A DNA stretch of 64,000 nucleotides from an uncultured Marvinbryantia sp. (GTDB lineage Bacteria > Bacillota > Clostridia > Lachnospirales > Lachnospiraceae): positions 37,053 through 101,052 of the forward strand of contig NZ_CAJKOX010000011.1 of NCBI RefSeq assembly GCF_905201705.1. The letters run 5' to 3'. Under the pieces are notes generated by a model. That model did not search any database. It saw only the letters and a list, made by a program, of their open reading frames with translations, and was not told the origin of the DNA. The stretch's first letter is position 1. The number at the start of each line of letters is the position of its first letter. The position numbers and the translations under genes are program-made. This document shows, piece after piece, positions 40,547 through 49,067 of this stretch.

Positions 40547-40583
40547 AATACAGCAGCAGGCCGTCAGGCTCTGCTGCTGTATT
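40547..40583. repeat. 13-bp perfect inverted repeat
   Basis: AATACAGCAGCAG (40547-40559) and CTGCTGCTGTATT (40571-40583), loop of 11. It lies between the nuclease remnant and the glycan cluster. No T-run follows on the + strand, so it is a weak terminator at best. Confidence 0.6.
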
Positions 40584-40611
40584 GTTCCGCCTGCATCTGC
40601 AAAAACAAAGA

Positions 40612-40668
40612 TTTGTGCTATTTTTTAGAAAAATAATTCTAAGGAAAGACTGCCGGTTTCCGTATAAT
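40612..40668 (+). promoter_or_regulatory. regulated promoter of the first GH2 gene (shared element, copy 1)
   Basis: TTGTGCTA, then TTAGAA-N6-TTCTAA with GGAAA after it, and a perfect TATAAT at 40663-40668. No -35 consensus is present; the palindrome covers that place. The same elements with the same spacing occur at 51772-51828. Confidence 0.72.
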
Positions 40669-40701
40669 AAATTTAACAAAGCAGTGCAGGAGGAAATAGC
40701 T

Positions 40702-42975
40702 ATGAGGAATCGGATAAAGTGTACGGACAACTGGAAGTTTATCAGAGAAAATATCGGCATCGAAGTCGCTGCGTCTAAAGCGATGGATGCTTCTTTTGGT
40801 GAAATTGTCAATTTACCCCATACCTGGAATGCGGTTGACGGCCAGGACGGCGGCAACGATTATTACCGGGGAAAGTGCTGGTATGTAAAGCAGCTTCCTA
40901 AAATGAAATTAGATCGGGAAGAAGAACTCTGGATGGAATTTCGCGGGGTGGCTATGATGGCAGAGGTTTATATAAATGGTCAGCTTGCGGGAAAGCATGA
41001 TGGGGGCTATTCAACGTTCCGGGTAAACCTCACACCCTGGCTGGAAGCGGAAAATACGATCGTGATTTCGGCGGATAACAGAGCAGTGCGCACGGTTTAT
41101 CCACAGAAAGCGGATTTCACTTTTTACGGAGGTATTTACAGAGACGTATATTTGATCCGGGTGCCGAAAGCACATTTCGCTATGGGCTATTATGGAGGCT
41201 GCGGTGTAAAGGTGACACCAAGGGTGGCTGGAAACAGCGCAAAGATCGGGGTGGAAGGATGGACTGAAAATGTCCCGGACGGAACATCGGCAGAACTGTC
41301 AGTTCTGGACTGCGAGGGAAATGTGGTGGCCAGGTCTTTTGTGCCGGTAAAGAAGAATTACATGAAAGAAGAAATGGAGCTTGAACAGGTACATCTGTGG
41401 GATGGAAAAGATGATCCGTATCTATATACTTTGAGAGCAGAGCTGCAGGAGGATGAGAGTACGGAAATCCGGGACTGTGTGGAAACAAAGTTTGGCTGCC
41501 GCACTTTCTTCATTGATCCTCAGAAGGGATTTTTCCTGAACGGAAGATCCTATCCTCTCTGCGGGGCGGCCCGTCATCAGGACAGACAAGGTGTGGGCAA
41601 TGCTCTGACACCCGCCATGCACGAGGAAGATATGCAGCTTTTGCTCGAAATGGGGGCCAATACGGTTCGTCTGGCACATTATCAGCATGACCAGTATTTT
41701 TATGAGCTTGCGGACAAGTATGGTATGATCGTGTGGGCAGAGATCCCATATATTACGGAGCATATGCCGGAGGCAAGGGAAAATACGGTTTTCCAGATGA
41801 AAGAGCTTATTGTGCAGAATTACAATCATCCCTCCATTATCTGCTGGGCGCTTTCCAATGAGATCACGGGAACTACCGGAGTCACTGAGGATCTGATGGA
41901 AAATCATCGGATACTGAATGATCTGTGCCACGAAATGGATGCGACCAGACCGACTGCCATGGCACACGTCTTTATGTTAAGCCCGGAGGAGGAGCTGGTG
42001 ACATTGCCGGATATCCGCTCCTACAATCTTTATTACGGCTGGTATGTGGGGGAACTGGAGGATAATGACGCCTGGTTTGACAGCTATCATGAAAAACATC
42101 CCGATGTGGCAATGGGGCTTTCCGAATACGGCGCGGATGCCAATCCGCAGTATCAGAGCGCAAATCCACAAAAAGGGGACTGGTCAGAGTCTTACCAGGC
42201 GTTGTATCATGAGCATATGCTGGAAATGTGGAGCAAACGTCCCTATATCTGGGCAATGCATGTCTGGAACATGTTTGATTTCGGCGCAGACGGACGTGAC
42301 GAGGGCGGAAAGCCGGGGCAGAATCAAAAAGGACTTGTGACCTTTGACCGGAAGACGAAGAAGGACGCGTTTTATATCTACAAAGCCTATCTGTCCGGGG
42401 ATCCCTTCGTACATCTGTGCGGAAGCAGGTATGTGGACAGAGATGAGGCAGAGACTGAGATCAAGGCATACTCCAACCAGCCGGCTGTGACACTGTATGT
42501 GGACGGGAAGGAAACAGAGACTCTGGAAGCGGATAAAATATTCAGATTTAAAGTTGCCATAAGCGGGGAGCATGTGATCGAAGCAAAGGCGGGGAAATAC
42601 AGCGATACCATAAGGATACGCAAAGTGGAACAGCCGAATCCGGATTACCGGAAAGCAGGTATGGAAGTAGTAAACTGGTTTGACCGGGACGATGAGATCA
42701 TCAGGGAAGGCTATTTTTCCATCATGGACAGTATGGGTGATGTGAAAGCAAATCCAGAGGCATTTGCCGTGTTCGATGAGCTGATTGCGCCCATTCAGGC
42801 AAAAGCGGTAGAATCTTATGGAGATGTGGCAAAAAATATACAGCTTCCGGCAGAAATGCAGAAAATGATGGATCGCATGAGTGTGGAAAATACATTAAAA
42901 CAGATGGCTGGCTTGATCACTCCGGAGCTGATCCATAAACTGAACAACAGATTAAATCAGGTCTCAAAGAATTAA
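40702..42975 (+). CDS. glycoside hydrolase family 2 (beta-galactosidase/glucuronidase type)
   Basis: ATG 40702 follows GGAGGAAATAG; the open frame back to 40582 covers the promoter. The 757 residues follow the GH2 order: jelly-roll sugar-binding domain (LPHTWNAVDGQDGGNDYYRG, about 30-190), Ig-like domain (about 195-290), TIM barrel with acid/base Glu387 (ALSNEITG) and nucleophile Glu475 (GLSEYGA), and a C-terminal domain. No signal peptide, so the enzyme works on imported glycosides or oligosaccharides. Exact sugar not decidable. First gene of a cluster with one promoter element also found at the symporter. Confidence 0.92.
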   Translation: MRNRIKCTDNWKFIRENIGIEVAASKAMDASFGEIVNLPHTWNAVDGQDGGNDYYRGKCWYVKQLPKMKLDREEELWMEFRGVAMMAEVYINGQLAGKHDGGYSTFRVNLTPWLEAENTIVISADNRAVRTVYPQKADFTFYGGIYRDVYLIRVPKAHFAMGYYGGCGVKVTPRVAGNSAKIGVEGWTENVPDGTSAELSVLDCEGNVVARSFVPVKKNYMKEEMELEQVHLWDGKDDPYLYTLRAELQEDESTEIRDCVETKFGCRTFFIDPQKGFFLNGRSYPLCGAARHQDRQGVGNALTPAMHEEDMQLLLEMGANTVRLAHYQHDQYFYELADKYGMIVWAEIPYITEHMPEARENTVFQMKELIVQNYNHPSIICWALSNEITGTTGVTEDLMENHRILNDLCHEMDATRPTAMAHVFMLSPEEELVTLPDIRSYNLYYGWYVGELEDNDAWFDSYHEKHPDVAMGLSEYGADANPQYQSANPQKGDWSESYQALYHEHMLEMWSKRPYIWAMHVWNMFDFGADGRDEGGKPGQNQKGLVTFDRKTKKDAFYIYKAYLSGDPFVHLCGSRYVDRDEAETEIKAYSNQPAVTLYVDGKETETLEADKIFRFKVAISGEHVIEAKAGKYSDTIRIRKVEQPNPDYRKAGMEVVNWFDRDDEIIREGYFSIMDSMGDVKANPEAFAVFDELIAPIQAKAVESYGDVAKNIQLPAEMQKMMDRMSVENTLKQMAGLITPELIHKLNNRLNQVSKN

Positions 42976-43043
42976 CAGATAACACCGAGAAGCGTTAAAG
43001 GGCAGCTGAAAATCAATTACAGAGTCAGCGAAAGGAGATTGTA

Positions 43044-45530
43044 ATGAAAAAAGTCAATATTGACGGAGAATGGGCGTTCATGCTGGGAGAACCCTCCAAT
43101 ATTCCGGGTATGCAAAAAGAATCCAGAATGGTAAATCTTCCCCATGATTTTATGATCGAATCCGATGTGAAAGCAGATTCCATAAATGGTACCAATACGG
43201 GATACTACAATGGAGCTGCCGGGACCTATACAAAGTATATCGACGTGCCGGCGGATTGGGAGAATCAGAGGGTCCTGGTGGAATTTGACGGTGTATTCCG
43301 TGATACTTCTGTGATCCTGAACGGTCACATTATGGGGAGACATCATTATGGATATACTCCGTTTCGGGTGGAGCTTTCCAATCGTCTAAAGTGGGGAAAG
43401 AAAAACCGCCTGGCAGTATTGGTGAGCAATGATGCAGAACAGAACAGCCGCTGGTATCCGGGCGGCGGCATCTACCGCCATGTGAACCTGCTTTTGGCGC
43501 CGCAGGTTCATATTGCACCAGACGGAATTTTTGCCCACACCGACCACATTGTAAACGGAGATGCATTTGTGGCGGTTGAGGTTACAGTGGAGAACCATAC
43601 ATCGCAGGAACAGGATCTGTGGGTAAATATAAAGCTGAATAAAGAAGAGGGAGCACAGGATGCTGCGGCTTTGGGAGCGATCAAGGTACATATTCCGGCA
43701 AACTCCAGTGCGGTCGGACGGACAACCCTGTGCGCAGAAAATGCGGTCCTCTGGGATATCGATCATCCGGATCTGTATGTGGTGACAGCGGAGCTGGTAA
43801 ACAGACGGCCCATTGATCAGGCAGAGGACATGGTGGTTCTGGACAGTGAGAAAACTCTTTTTGGTATCCGGACGATTTCTGTGGATGCAAAGAACGGATT
43901 TATGCTCAATGGAAGGAGTTTGAAATTAAAAGGCGGCTGTATCCATCATGACAACGGTATTCTGGGAGCAGCTTCTTTGTATGAGAGCGAGTACCGCAAG
44001 GTGAAGCTGCATAAGGAAAATGGCTATAATGCGCTCCGCTTCGCTCATAATCCGATGTCCGCAGATCTTTTGGAGGCATGCGACCGGCTGGGCATTCTGG
44101 TGATGGATGAGGCCTTTGATACCTGGCATATGCCGAAAAACCGGCATGATTTCTGCAGACATTTTGAGGCGGAATGGAAGCAGGAAATGAAGAGCTTTAT
44201 GACAAGGGACAGAAATCACCCCAGCGTGATCATCTGGTCCATCGGCAACGAGCTTCCTGAGCAGGGCGGCCTTTCTGACGGCTATCAGACTTCCGCAGAG
44301 CTGGCAGAATATGCCCGCAGCCTGGATCCGACCCGCTTTATCGGAGGCGCTATGTGCTCCTTCTTCAACGGTCTGGATGATGAAGACACCGGGAAATTCT
44401 GGGAGTCTCTGATGGAGGCGGCTATGGCCAGCGGCGGTGTGCTCAATAATCTTGACGGCGAATATGGACGGAGGATCTGGAATGATTATACGGAAAGCTT
44501 CTGTGCACCATGGGATGTAGTTGGTTATAACTATTTAGATTATCACTATGAGGAGGCAGGGAAGCTGTTCCCGAACCGGGTGATCTGTGCGACGGAGAGC
44601 AAGCCCTTTCAGATGGAAGAATACTGGGCGGATGTGGAAAAATATCCTTACCTGATAGGGGATTTTATCTGGACCAGTCAGGATTATATCGGAGAAGCGG
44701 GAATCGGCAATGTGATTTATGCAGAACCGGAGGAAGCGAAGGCAGCGGCGCAGCGGCTGAATTTTGTACAGTATCCGTGGCGAACCTCAGGAGGCGGCGA
44801 TTTTGACCTCTGCGGGTTTGAGAAACCTCAGCTTGCATACCACAGAATCATCTGGGGATCAGATGAGACCTACATTGCCTGCCACAATCCGGCCAATTTC
44901 CATAAAGTGGAGCTTCTGGGCAGATACGGCTGGGCTGACTGTGCGAACAGCTGGACCTGGGATGCCCAGGCCGGCTGCGATATAAAGGTAGAAGTTTATT
45001 CTTCGGCGGAAGAAGTGGAGCTCTTCATAAACGGAGTATCTGCAGGCCGTCAGGCTGCCGGAAGGGGCAATCACAATAAGGTATGTTTTACAGTAAAATA
45101 CGAGCCCGGTACACTGGAGGCGATCAGCTATACGGGAGGGCAGGAGGTTTCCCGCGACTGCGTAAAGAGTGCAGGAGCACCAGCCGGATTAAAAATCACT
45201 GCAGATAAGCGGGCGCTGTGCCAGGATGTGCTGAAAGCGGACGGACAATCGCTCTGCTTTGCAATCATAGAAGTGGTGGATGACGAGGGAAATACGATCC
45301 CTTATGCGGAAACAGAAGTGTGCGCAAAGGTGGAAGGTGCGGCAGCATTAGCAGCATTTGGTACAGGCAGACCTGTGACGGAGGAGAACTACACCATTGG
45401 AAAAGCTGCTTCTTATCATGGAAAAATGCTTGCAATCGTGCGTTCCGGCTATGAGAAGGGGACTGCGAAGCTGATTGTTTCTTCAGAAAAACTTACAGGC
45501 GCGGAGCTGGAGATTACGATAACAGAGTAA
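43044..45530 (+). CDS. glycoside hydrolase family 2, second enzyme (beta-galactosidase-like)
   Basis: An 828-residue GH2 protein without a signal peptide. Domains: sugar-binding (NLPHDFMIESDV, about 30-180), Ig-like, TIM barrel with acid/base Glu403 (WSIGNELPEQG) and nucleophile Glu518 (CATESKPFQ), then DUF4982-type (PYLIGDFIWTSQDYIGEAG onward) and a further beta domain ending in EITITE. The barrel differs clearly from that of the first GH2, so the two likely cut different linkages. ATG 43044 after AAAGGAG, 68 bases after the previous stop. Confidence 0.92.
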   Translation: MKKVNIDGEWAFMLGEPSNIPGMQKESRMVNLPHDFMIESDVKADSINGTNTGYYNGAAGTYTKYIDVPADWENQRVLVEFDGVFRDTSVILNGHIMGRHHYGYTPFRVELSNRLKWGKKNRLAVLVSNDAEQNSRWYPGGGIYRHVNLLLAPQVHIAPDGIFAHTDHIVNGDAFVAVEVTVENHTSQEQDLWVNIKLNKEEGAQDAAALGAIKVHIPANSSAVGRTTLCAENAVLWDIDHPDLYVVTAELVNRRPIDQAEDMVVLDSEKTLFGIRTISVDAKNGFMLNGRSLKLKGGCIHHDNGILGAASLYESEYRKVKLHKENGYNALRFAHNPMSADLLEACDRLGILVMDEAFDTWHMPKNRHDFCRHFEAEWKQEMKSFMTRDRNHPSVIIWSIGNELPEQGGLSDGYQTSAELAEYARSLDPTRFIGGAMCSFFNGLDDEDTGKFWESLMEAAMASGGVLNNLDGEYGRRIWNDYTESFCAPWDVVGYNYLDYHYEEAGKLFPNRVICATESKPFQMEEYWADVEKYPYLIGDFIWTSQDYIGEAGIGNVIYAEPEEAKAAAQRLNFVQYPWRTSGGGDFDLCGFEKPQLAYHRIIWGSDETYIACHNPANFHKVELLGRYGWADCANSWTWDAQAGCDIKVEVYSSAEEVELFINGVSAGRQAAGRGNHNKVCFTVKYEPGTLEAISYTGGQEVSRDCVKSAGAPAGLKITADKRALCQDVLKADGQSLCFAIIEVVDDEGNTIPYAETEVCAKVEGAAALAAFGTGRPVTEENYTIGKAASYHGKMLAIVRSGYEKGTAKLIVSSEKLTGAELEITITE

Positions 45531-45604
45531 CCGGTACAGCAGACAGAAATGTTTTTAACATGACAATTTCCTGACGATGTATCAGGACTGATCGGAGGAA
45601 AACT

Positions 45605-47203
45605 ATGTATCCTTATATTAAGCAACAAAACGGAACAAAGCTTCTTATGGTGGAAGATAAGCCTTTTATTATGCTGGCAGGGGAGGTTCACAATTCCAAT
45701 GCCTCCTCTGTGGAATATATGGAAGGTGTGTACGACCAGGCGGACAGGCTGGGTATGAATACGCTGCTTTTGCCGGTGAGCTGGGAACTGGTGGAGCCCA
45801 GGGAAGGAGTTTTTGATTTTTCACTGGTGGACGGCCTGATTGAGCAGGCGAGAAGAAGAGGGAAAAAGCTGAGTTTTTTGTGGTTCGGCGCCTGGAAAAA
45901 TGCCCAGTGCTATTATGCGCCGGAATGGGTAAAAACAGATCTGACCAGATTCAAACGGGCGCAGGTGGAAAAAGGGAAGAATTTCATTCGCAGGCAGGAT
46001 TTTTATGGAATGCCCTACACGACGCTTTCCTATCTGTGCGATGCTACAAGGGAGGCGGACGCGAAGGCATTTGCCGCTCTGATGGCGCACATCCGCAGTG
46101 TGGACGAAACAGAGAATACCGTCATTACTGTGCAGGTGGAAAATGAGACGGGCGTAATGGCATCGGCAAGAGAGAATTCGGATCGTGCGGACGAGCTTTT
46201 CTATGGGAAAGCTCCACAGGATTTCGTGGATTATATGAAAGCACATACGGAAACGATGGTTTCGGATGTGAAGGAAGCAGTGGAGAACGGCCAGGCGGGC
46301 GGAAGCTGGAGTGAGGTGTTTGGAGCCTGCGCTGAAGAACTGTTCAGCGCCTACTATGTGGCAGGCTATGTGAACGCCGTTGCGGCGGCAGGAAAGGCGG
46401 CCTATCCGCTTCCCATGACAGCAAACTGCTGGCTGGATAAGGGAGAGGCACCGGGAAAATATCCGACGGGAGGCCCGGTATCCAGAGTAATGGAGGTATG
46501 GCGGTACTGTGCGCCGAATATTGATGTGATCGCACCTGATATTTATGTCCCCAATTTTTTAGAAATCTGTGATGAGTATACAAGAAGAAATAACCCGCTT
46601 TTTATTCCTGAATGTGCGACACACAGTTATGCCGGCCCAAGGCTGGTGTATTCAGTGGGACATTACCATGCCATGTGTTATTCGCCATTTGGCTTTGAGG
46701 ATATCGGAAAGCCCTTCTCGGCAACCCAGTCTTACCTGTTTGGTGTGGATGTCACAGATCCGGCTTTGAAAACACCGCAGAATGTGGAGGAATATGGCTG
46801 GTATTCCAGAACACTGAAAGAAATGATGCCGCTTTTGTGCGGGAAATACGGCACGAAGGATCTGCAGGCCGTTTCCAGTGAGCGGGCAGAGGAAAACACC
46901 ATGCTCTTCGGTACTTTCGGCTTCATGGCGCTGACGGACAATCCCATGCTGCCCAGAAAAGACGGTGTCTGCCTCATCGTAAAGGAGTCTGAGGATACGT
47001 TTTATATTCTGGTAAACGGCGCCGGTCTGTCATTCTTTTCCGCGGATGAAAGCAGGCCGAACGTGGACGTGCTTTCTTTTGAAGAGGGAGTTTTTGAAAA
47101 TGGATCCTGGAAGGCCGGCCGACGGTTCAATGGAGATGAGGTGGTTACTTTAATATTCAATGAACCAACCTTGTTAAAGATCCGGTTGTTTGCGTATTTA
47201 TAA
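45605..47203 (+). CDS. GH35-like beta-galactosidase (DUF5597 type)
   Basis: A 532-residue cytoplasmic protein with the GH35/GH42-like barrel: FIMLAGEVHNSNASS near the start, NTLLLPVSWELVEPREGVFDFS, acid/base Glu181 in QVENETG and nucleophile Glu336 in FIPECATH. After the barrel comes the DUF5597-like end domain. Members act on beta-galactosides. ATG 45605 after GGAGGAAAACT. Part of the same run of genes (74 bases from the previous stop). Confidence 0.87.
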   Translation: MYPYIKQQNGTKLLMVEDKPFIMLAGEVHNSNASSVEYMEGVYDQADRLGMNTLLLPVSWELVEPREGVFDFSLVDGLIEQARRRGKKLSFLWFGAWKNAQCYYAPEWVKTDLTRFKRAQVEKGKNFIRRQDFYGMPYTTLSYLCDATREADAKAFAALMAHIRSVDETENTVITVQVENETGVMASARENSDRADELFYGKAPQDFVDYMKAHTETMVSDVKEAVENGQAGGSWSEVFGACAEELFSAYYVAGYVNAVAAAGKAAYPLPMTANCWLDKGEAPGKYPTGGPVSRVMEVWRYCAPNIDVIAPDIYVPNFLEICDEYTRRNNPLFIPECATHSYAGPRLVYSVGHYHAMCYSPFGFEDIGKPFSATQSYLFGVDVTDPALKTPQNVEEYGWYSRTLKEMMPLLCGKYGTKDLQAVSSERAEENTMLFGTFGFMALTDNPMLPRKDGVCLIVKESEDTFYILVNGAGLSFFSADESRPNVDVLSFEEGVFENGSWKAGRRFNGDEVVTLIFNEPTLLKIRLFAYL

Positions 47204-47221
47204 GAAAAGGAGATTCAAGGA

Positions 47222-49033
47222 ATGAAAAAGTATTTTTGCAATCCCGTTAATATCAATTATCGCTATCAGTTCAATCAGGATACCACGCAGGGCAATCAGA
47301 TCATCATTGACAGAGAGGCTGCCGATCCGTCCATGATCCTTTTCAGGGGAAGATACTATATCTTTGCTTCCATGACGCTGGGCGTCTGGGTGTCAGATGA
47401 TCTGGTAAAATGGGAAAATCACAGATTGCCGGATAGTTTGCCCCTTTATGATTATGCGCCGGATGTGCGGGTGATGGGAGAGTATGTGTATTTCTGTGCC
47501 TCAAAAAGGGGAGAGGCATGTAATTTCTACCGCACAAAGGATGTGCTGAACGGGCCTTACGAAGAGATTCCCGGCACGTTTGATTTCTGGGATCCGAACC
47601 TTTTTGTGGATGACGATGGCAGGGTATATTTTTACTGGGGCTGTGCAAGCGTGAAACCGATCTGGGGCGTAGAGCTGGATCCTGAAACAATGAAACCCAT
47701 CGGGGAAAAGAAGGGACTGATCTGGGGAGATTCTTTCTCGAAGGGGTTTGAGCGGATGGGAGAGGATAACTCGATCCTTCCTCTTACAAGTGAGGAACTG
47801 GATGCTGCCGTCAAAGCGTTTATGAAAAAGCAGGGCATTCCGGAGGATATGGAAATTCCGGAAGTACAGCTGGATATGCTGAAAGGTTATCTGGGCAAGG
47901 CGCCTTATATTGAAGGTGCATGGATGAATAAGTTTAACGGAAAATACTATCTCCAATATGCCTTTGCGGGCGCGCAGTACAATATTTACGGGGATGGTGT
48001 TTATGTAGCGGATTCTCCGCTGGGAGACTTCAAACCTTTAAAAAGCAATCCCTATTCTTTCAATCCGGGCGGTTTCATGCCGGGAGCAGGACATGGCTCC
48101 ACCATGGAGGATAAAGCAGGGAATCTCTGGCACACAGCAACGATGCGTATCAGCGTGCAGCACTCCTTTGAGCGCAGAGTAGGCATCTGGCAGGCAGGAC
48201 TGGACGAGGAAGGGGATCTGTTCTGCAACCAGCGGTACGGTGACTGGCCCATGAGTCTGGAAGAGGGCGAGAAGCAGGATCCCTGGAGAGAACCGGAGTG
48301 GTATCTGCTGAGCTATCAAAAGGCAGTGACCGCTTCCTCTTATGAGGAGGGAAAGGGGCCTGAAAAAGCTGCGGATGAAAATGTACAGACCTGGTGGCGC
48401 GCGGCAACGGAGGAACCGGGACAGTGGCTGCAAATGGACCTGGGAGAGGCTTATGATGTGCACGCAGTGCAGATCAACTTTGCGGATGACAAAATAAAAA
48501 TTCCTGTACCGGGTGAAATTCATCAGACATCACAGCCCCGGTATATTGATGACAGGGACCATCTGACACGCTGGACATTAGAGGGTTCTCTGGACGGCAA
48601 AGAGTGGTTTATGCTGGAAGATAAATCTCAGGCCAAGACCGATCTGACACATGATTTTCTGGTCTGGGAAGAAGGAAAACAGATACGTTTCCTGAAACTG
48701 ACGATCCTGGCAGTCGCTTATGACCAGAAGCCCTGTATTTCAGGACTGCGTGTGTTTGGACGCGGAAGCGTAGCGCCGGCAAAAGCGCCGAAGTTTACTG
48801 CGAAGCGTCTGAATGAGATTGATATGGAAGTTTCCATTGAGGACAGCGGTGCGACAGGCTACAATATTCTCTGGGGGCTGTCTCCTGACAAGCTGTATCA
48901 CAGTTATCTGTTATTCGGTACGGAAAAGAGGATCGGTGCCCTGATGAAAGGCAGCGAATATTATGTGCGTGTGGACGCTTTCAATGAAAACGGCATCACT
49001 CATGGACAGACCGTAATGCTGGGCCGGGGCTGA
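47222..49033 (+). CDS. glycoside hydrolase family 43 with F5/8-type C-terminal domain
   Basis: The 603-residue protein has a five-bladed propeller with the GH43 triad: Asp35 (AADPSMILF), Asp124 (FWDPNLFVDDDG) and Glu231 (YIEGAWM). A discoidin-like (F5/8 type C, CBM32-like) domain follows (about 370-510, with KAADENVQTWWRAATEEPGQW), then a fibronectin-like end. GH43 enzymes remove arabinose, xylose or galactose units. No signal peptide. ATG 47222 follows AAAAGGAGA, 18 bases after the previous stop, so it is certainly in the same operon. Confidence 0.9.
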   Translation: MKKYFCNPVNINYRYQFNQDTTQGNQIIIDREAADPSMILFRGRYYIFASMTLGVWVSDDLVKWENHRLPDSLPLYDYAPDVRVMGEYVYFCASKRGEACNFYRTKDVLNGPYEEIPGTFDFWDPNLFVDDDGRVYFYWGCASVKPIWGVELDPETMKPIGEKKGLIWGDSFSKGFERMGEDNSILPLTSEELDAAVKAFMKKQGIPEDMEIPEVQLDMLKGYLGKAPYIEGAWMNKFNGKYYLQYAFAGAQYNIYGDGVYVADSPLGDFKPLKSNPYSFNPGGFMPGAGHGSTMEDKAGNLWHTATMRISVQHSFERRVGIWQAGLDEEGDLFCNQRYGDWPMSLEEGEKQDPWREPEWYLLSYQKAVTASSYEEGKGPEKAADENVQTWWRAATEEPGQWLQMDLGEAYDVHAVQINFADDKIKIPVPGEIHQTSQPRYIDDRDHLTRWTLEGSLDGKEWFMLEDKSQAKTDLTHDFLVWEEGKQIRFLKLTILAVAYDQKPCISGLRVFGRGSVAPAKAPKFTAKRLNEIDMEVSIEDSGATGYNILWGLSPDKLYHSYLLFGTEKRIGALMKGSEYYVRVDAFNENGITHGQTVMLGRG

Positions 49034-49067
49034 ACTGTTTTCTTATCTGTAAATCAAAAGGTGTAAT

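Noticed and set aside
40547..40583. Terminator for the ATPase/nuclease remnant unit
   Set aside because: The 13-base inverted repeat is perfect but no T-run follows on the + strand, so I list it only as a repeat.
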